Source of the DNA: Lineus longissimus
Lineage: Eukaryota; Nemertea; Pilidiophora; Heteronemertea; Lineidae
Assembly: GCF_910592395.1 (NCBI RefSeq)
Contig: NC_088316.1
Coordinates: forward strand, 11,716,001-11,780,000
Direction of reading: 5' to 3'
Length of the DNA: 64,000 nucleotides
In this document: piece by piece, positions 63,790-64,000 of the stretch
How positions within the stretch are numbered: the stretch's first letter is position 1
Layout of the letters: each line of letters opens with the position of its first letter
Program-made: the position numbers and the translations under genes
Notes under the pieces: model-generated
The model's database searches: none
Told to the model about the DNA's origin: nothing
The model's input: the letters and a program-made list of their open reading frames with translations, nothing else

Positions 63790-64000
63790 ATTTTGACCAT
63801 TCCTCGTGATCTCGACTGGTATATTTTGACCATTCCTTGTGATCATAACTTGTATATATTTTGACCGTTCCCCGTGATCATAACTGGTATATTTTGACCA
63901 TTCCTTGTGATCATAACTGGTATATTTGACCATTCCTCATGATCATAACTGGTATATTTCGACCATTCCTCGTGATCATGACTGGTATATTTCGACCATT
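63790..64000. repeat. ~33-bp minisatellite running off the window edge
   Basis: Six or more copies of a unit with GACCATTCCTCGTGATCATA and ACTGGTATATTTT; it continues past 64000. Confidence 0.93.

Overview
The window looks like a piece of an animal nuclear genome, most likely a marine invertebrate. It is AT-rich, its genes are split by GT-AG introns with long intervening tracts, and it carries tRNA-derived SINEs, LINE remnants, a Harbinger derivative, foldback elements and many MITE-like inverted-repeat elements. No species is claimed. There are no operons, bacterial genes or CRISPR arrays.

Three genes can be supported. (1) A plus-strand gene of the CRACD/CRACDL family (KIAA1211, DUF4592; regulators of actin capping protein) runs from 18941 off the right edge. 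Six exons join in phase (18941-19045, 19528-19687, 21231-21363, 58244-58373, 58861-58988, 59505-60965) and give 689 codons without the C-terminus. Intron 3 is about 36.9 kb and holds two candidate alternative first exons (26900-26971 and 34852-34923), each 24 codons long and ending in the same phase as exon 3. (2) On the minus strand inside that intron is a complete three-exon gene (49573 down to 48011) for a 122-residue secreted eight-cysteine protein with a thrombospondin-type-1-like motif. It has a TATA box and a candidate poly(A) signal. (3) A minus-strand first exon (6964 to 6815) encodes a 50-residue N-terminus with a membrane anchor; the rest of that gene was not found.

Layout: 1-1.5 kb, a 57-bp minisatellite split by a MITE; 4.35-5.5 kb, a foldback element with a probable target duplication, then a MITE; 6.8-7.0 kb, the membrane-anchor exon; 7.4-9.0 kb, a 41-bp minisatellite and a LINE 3' end; 9.5-17.3 kb, several inverted-repeat elements; 18.6-21.4 kb, the 5' exons of the CRACD-like gene; 21.4-58.2 kb, its large intron with repeats, the nested gene, a tRNA-Met-like SINE, an array of (GTC)-bearing repeats and an 820-bp Harbinger derivative that keeps the transposase N-terminus; 58.2-61.0 kb, the main exons; 61.8-64 kb, two more minisatellites and a MITE.

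Most other open frames are short and lie in repeats or lack gene signals, so they are not called. All calls come from reading the sequence by eye; splice structures and family assignments have not been tested by alignment or RNA data.
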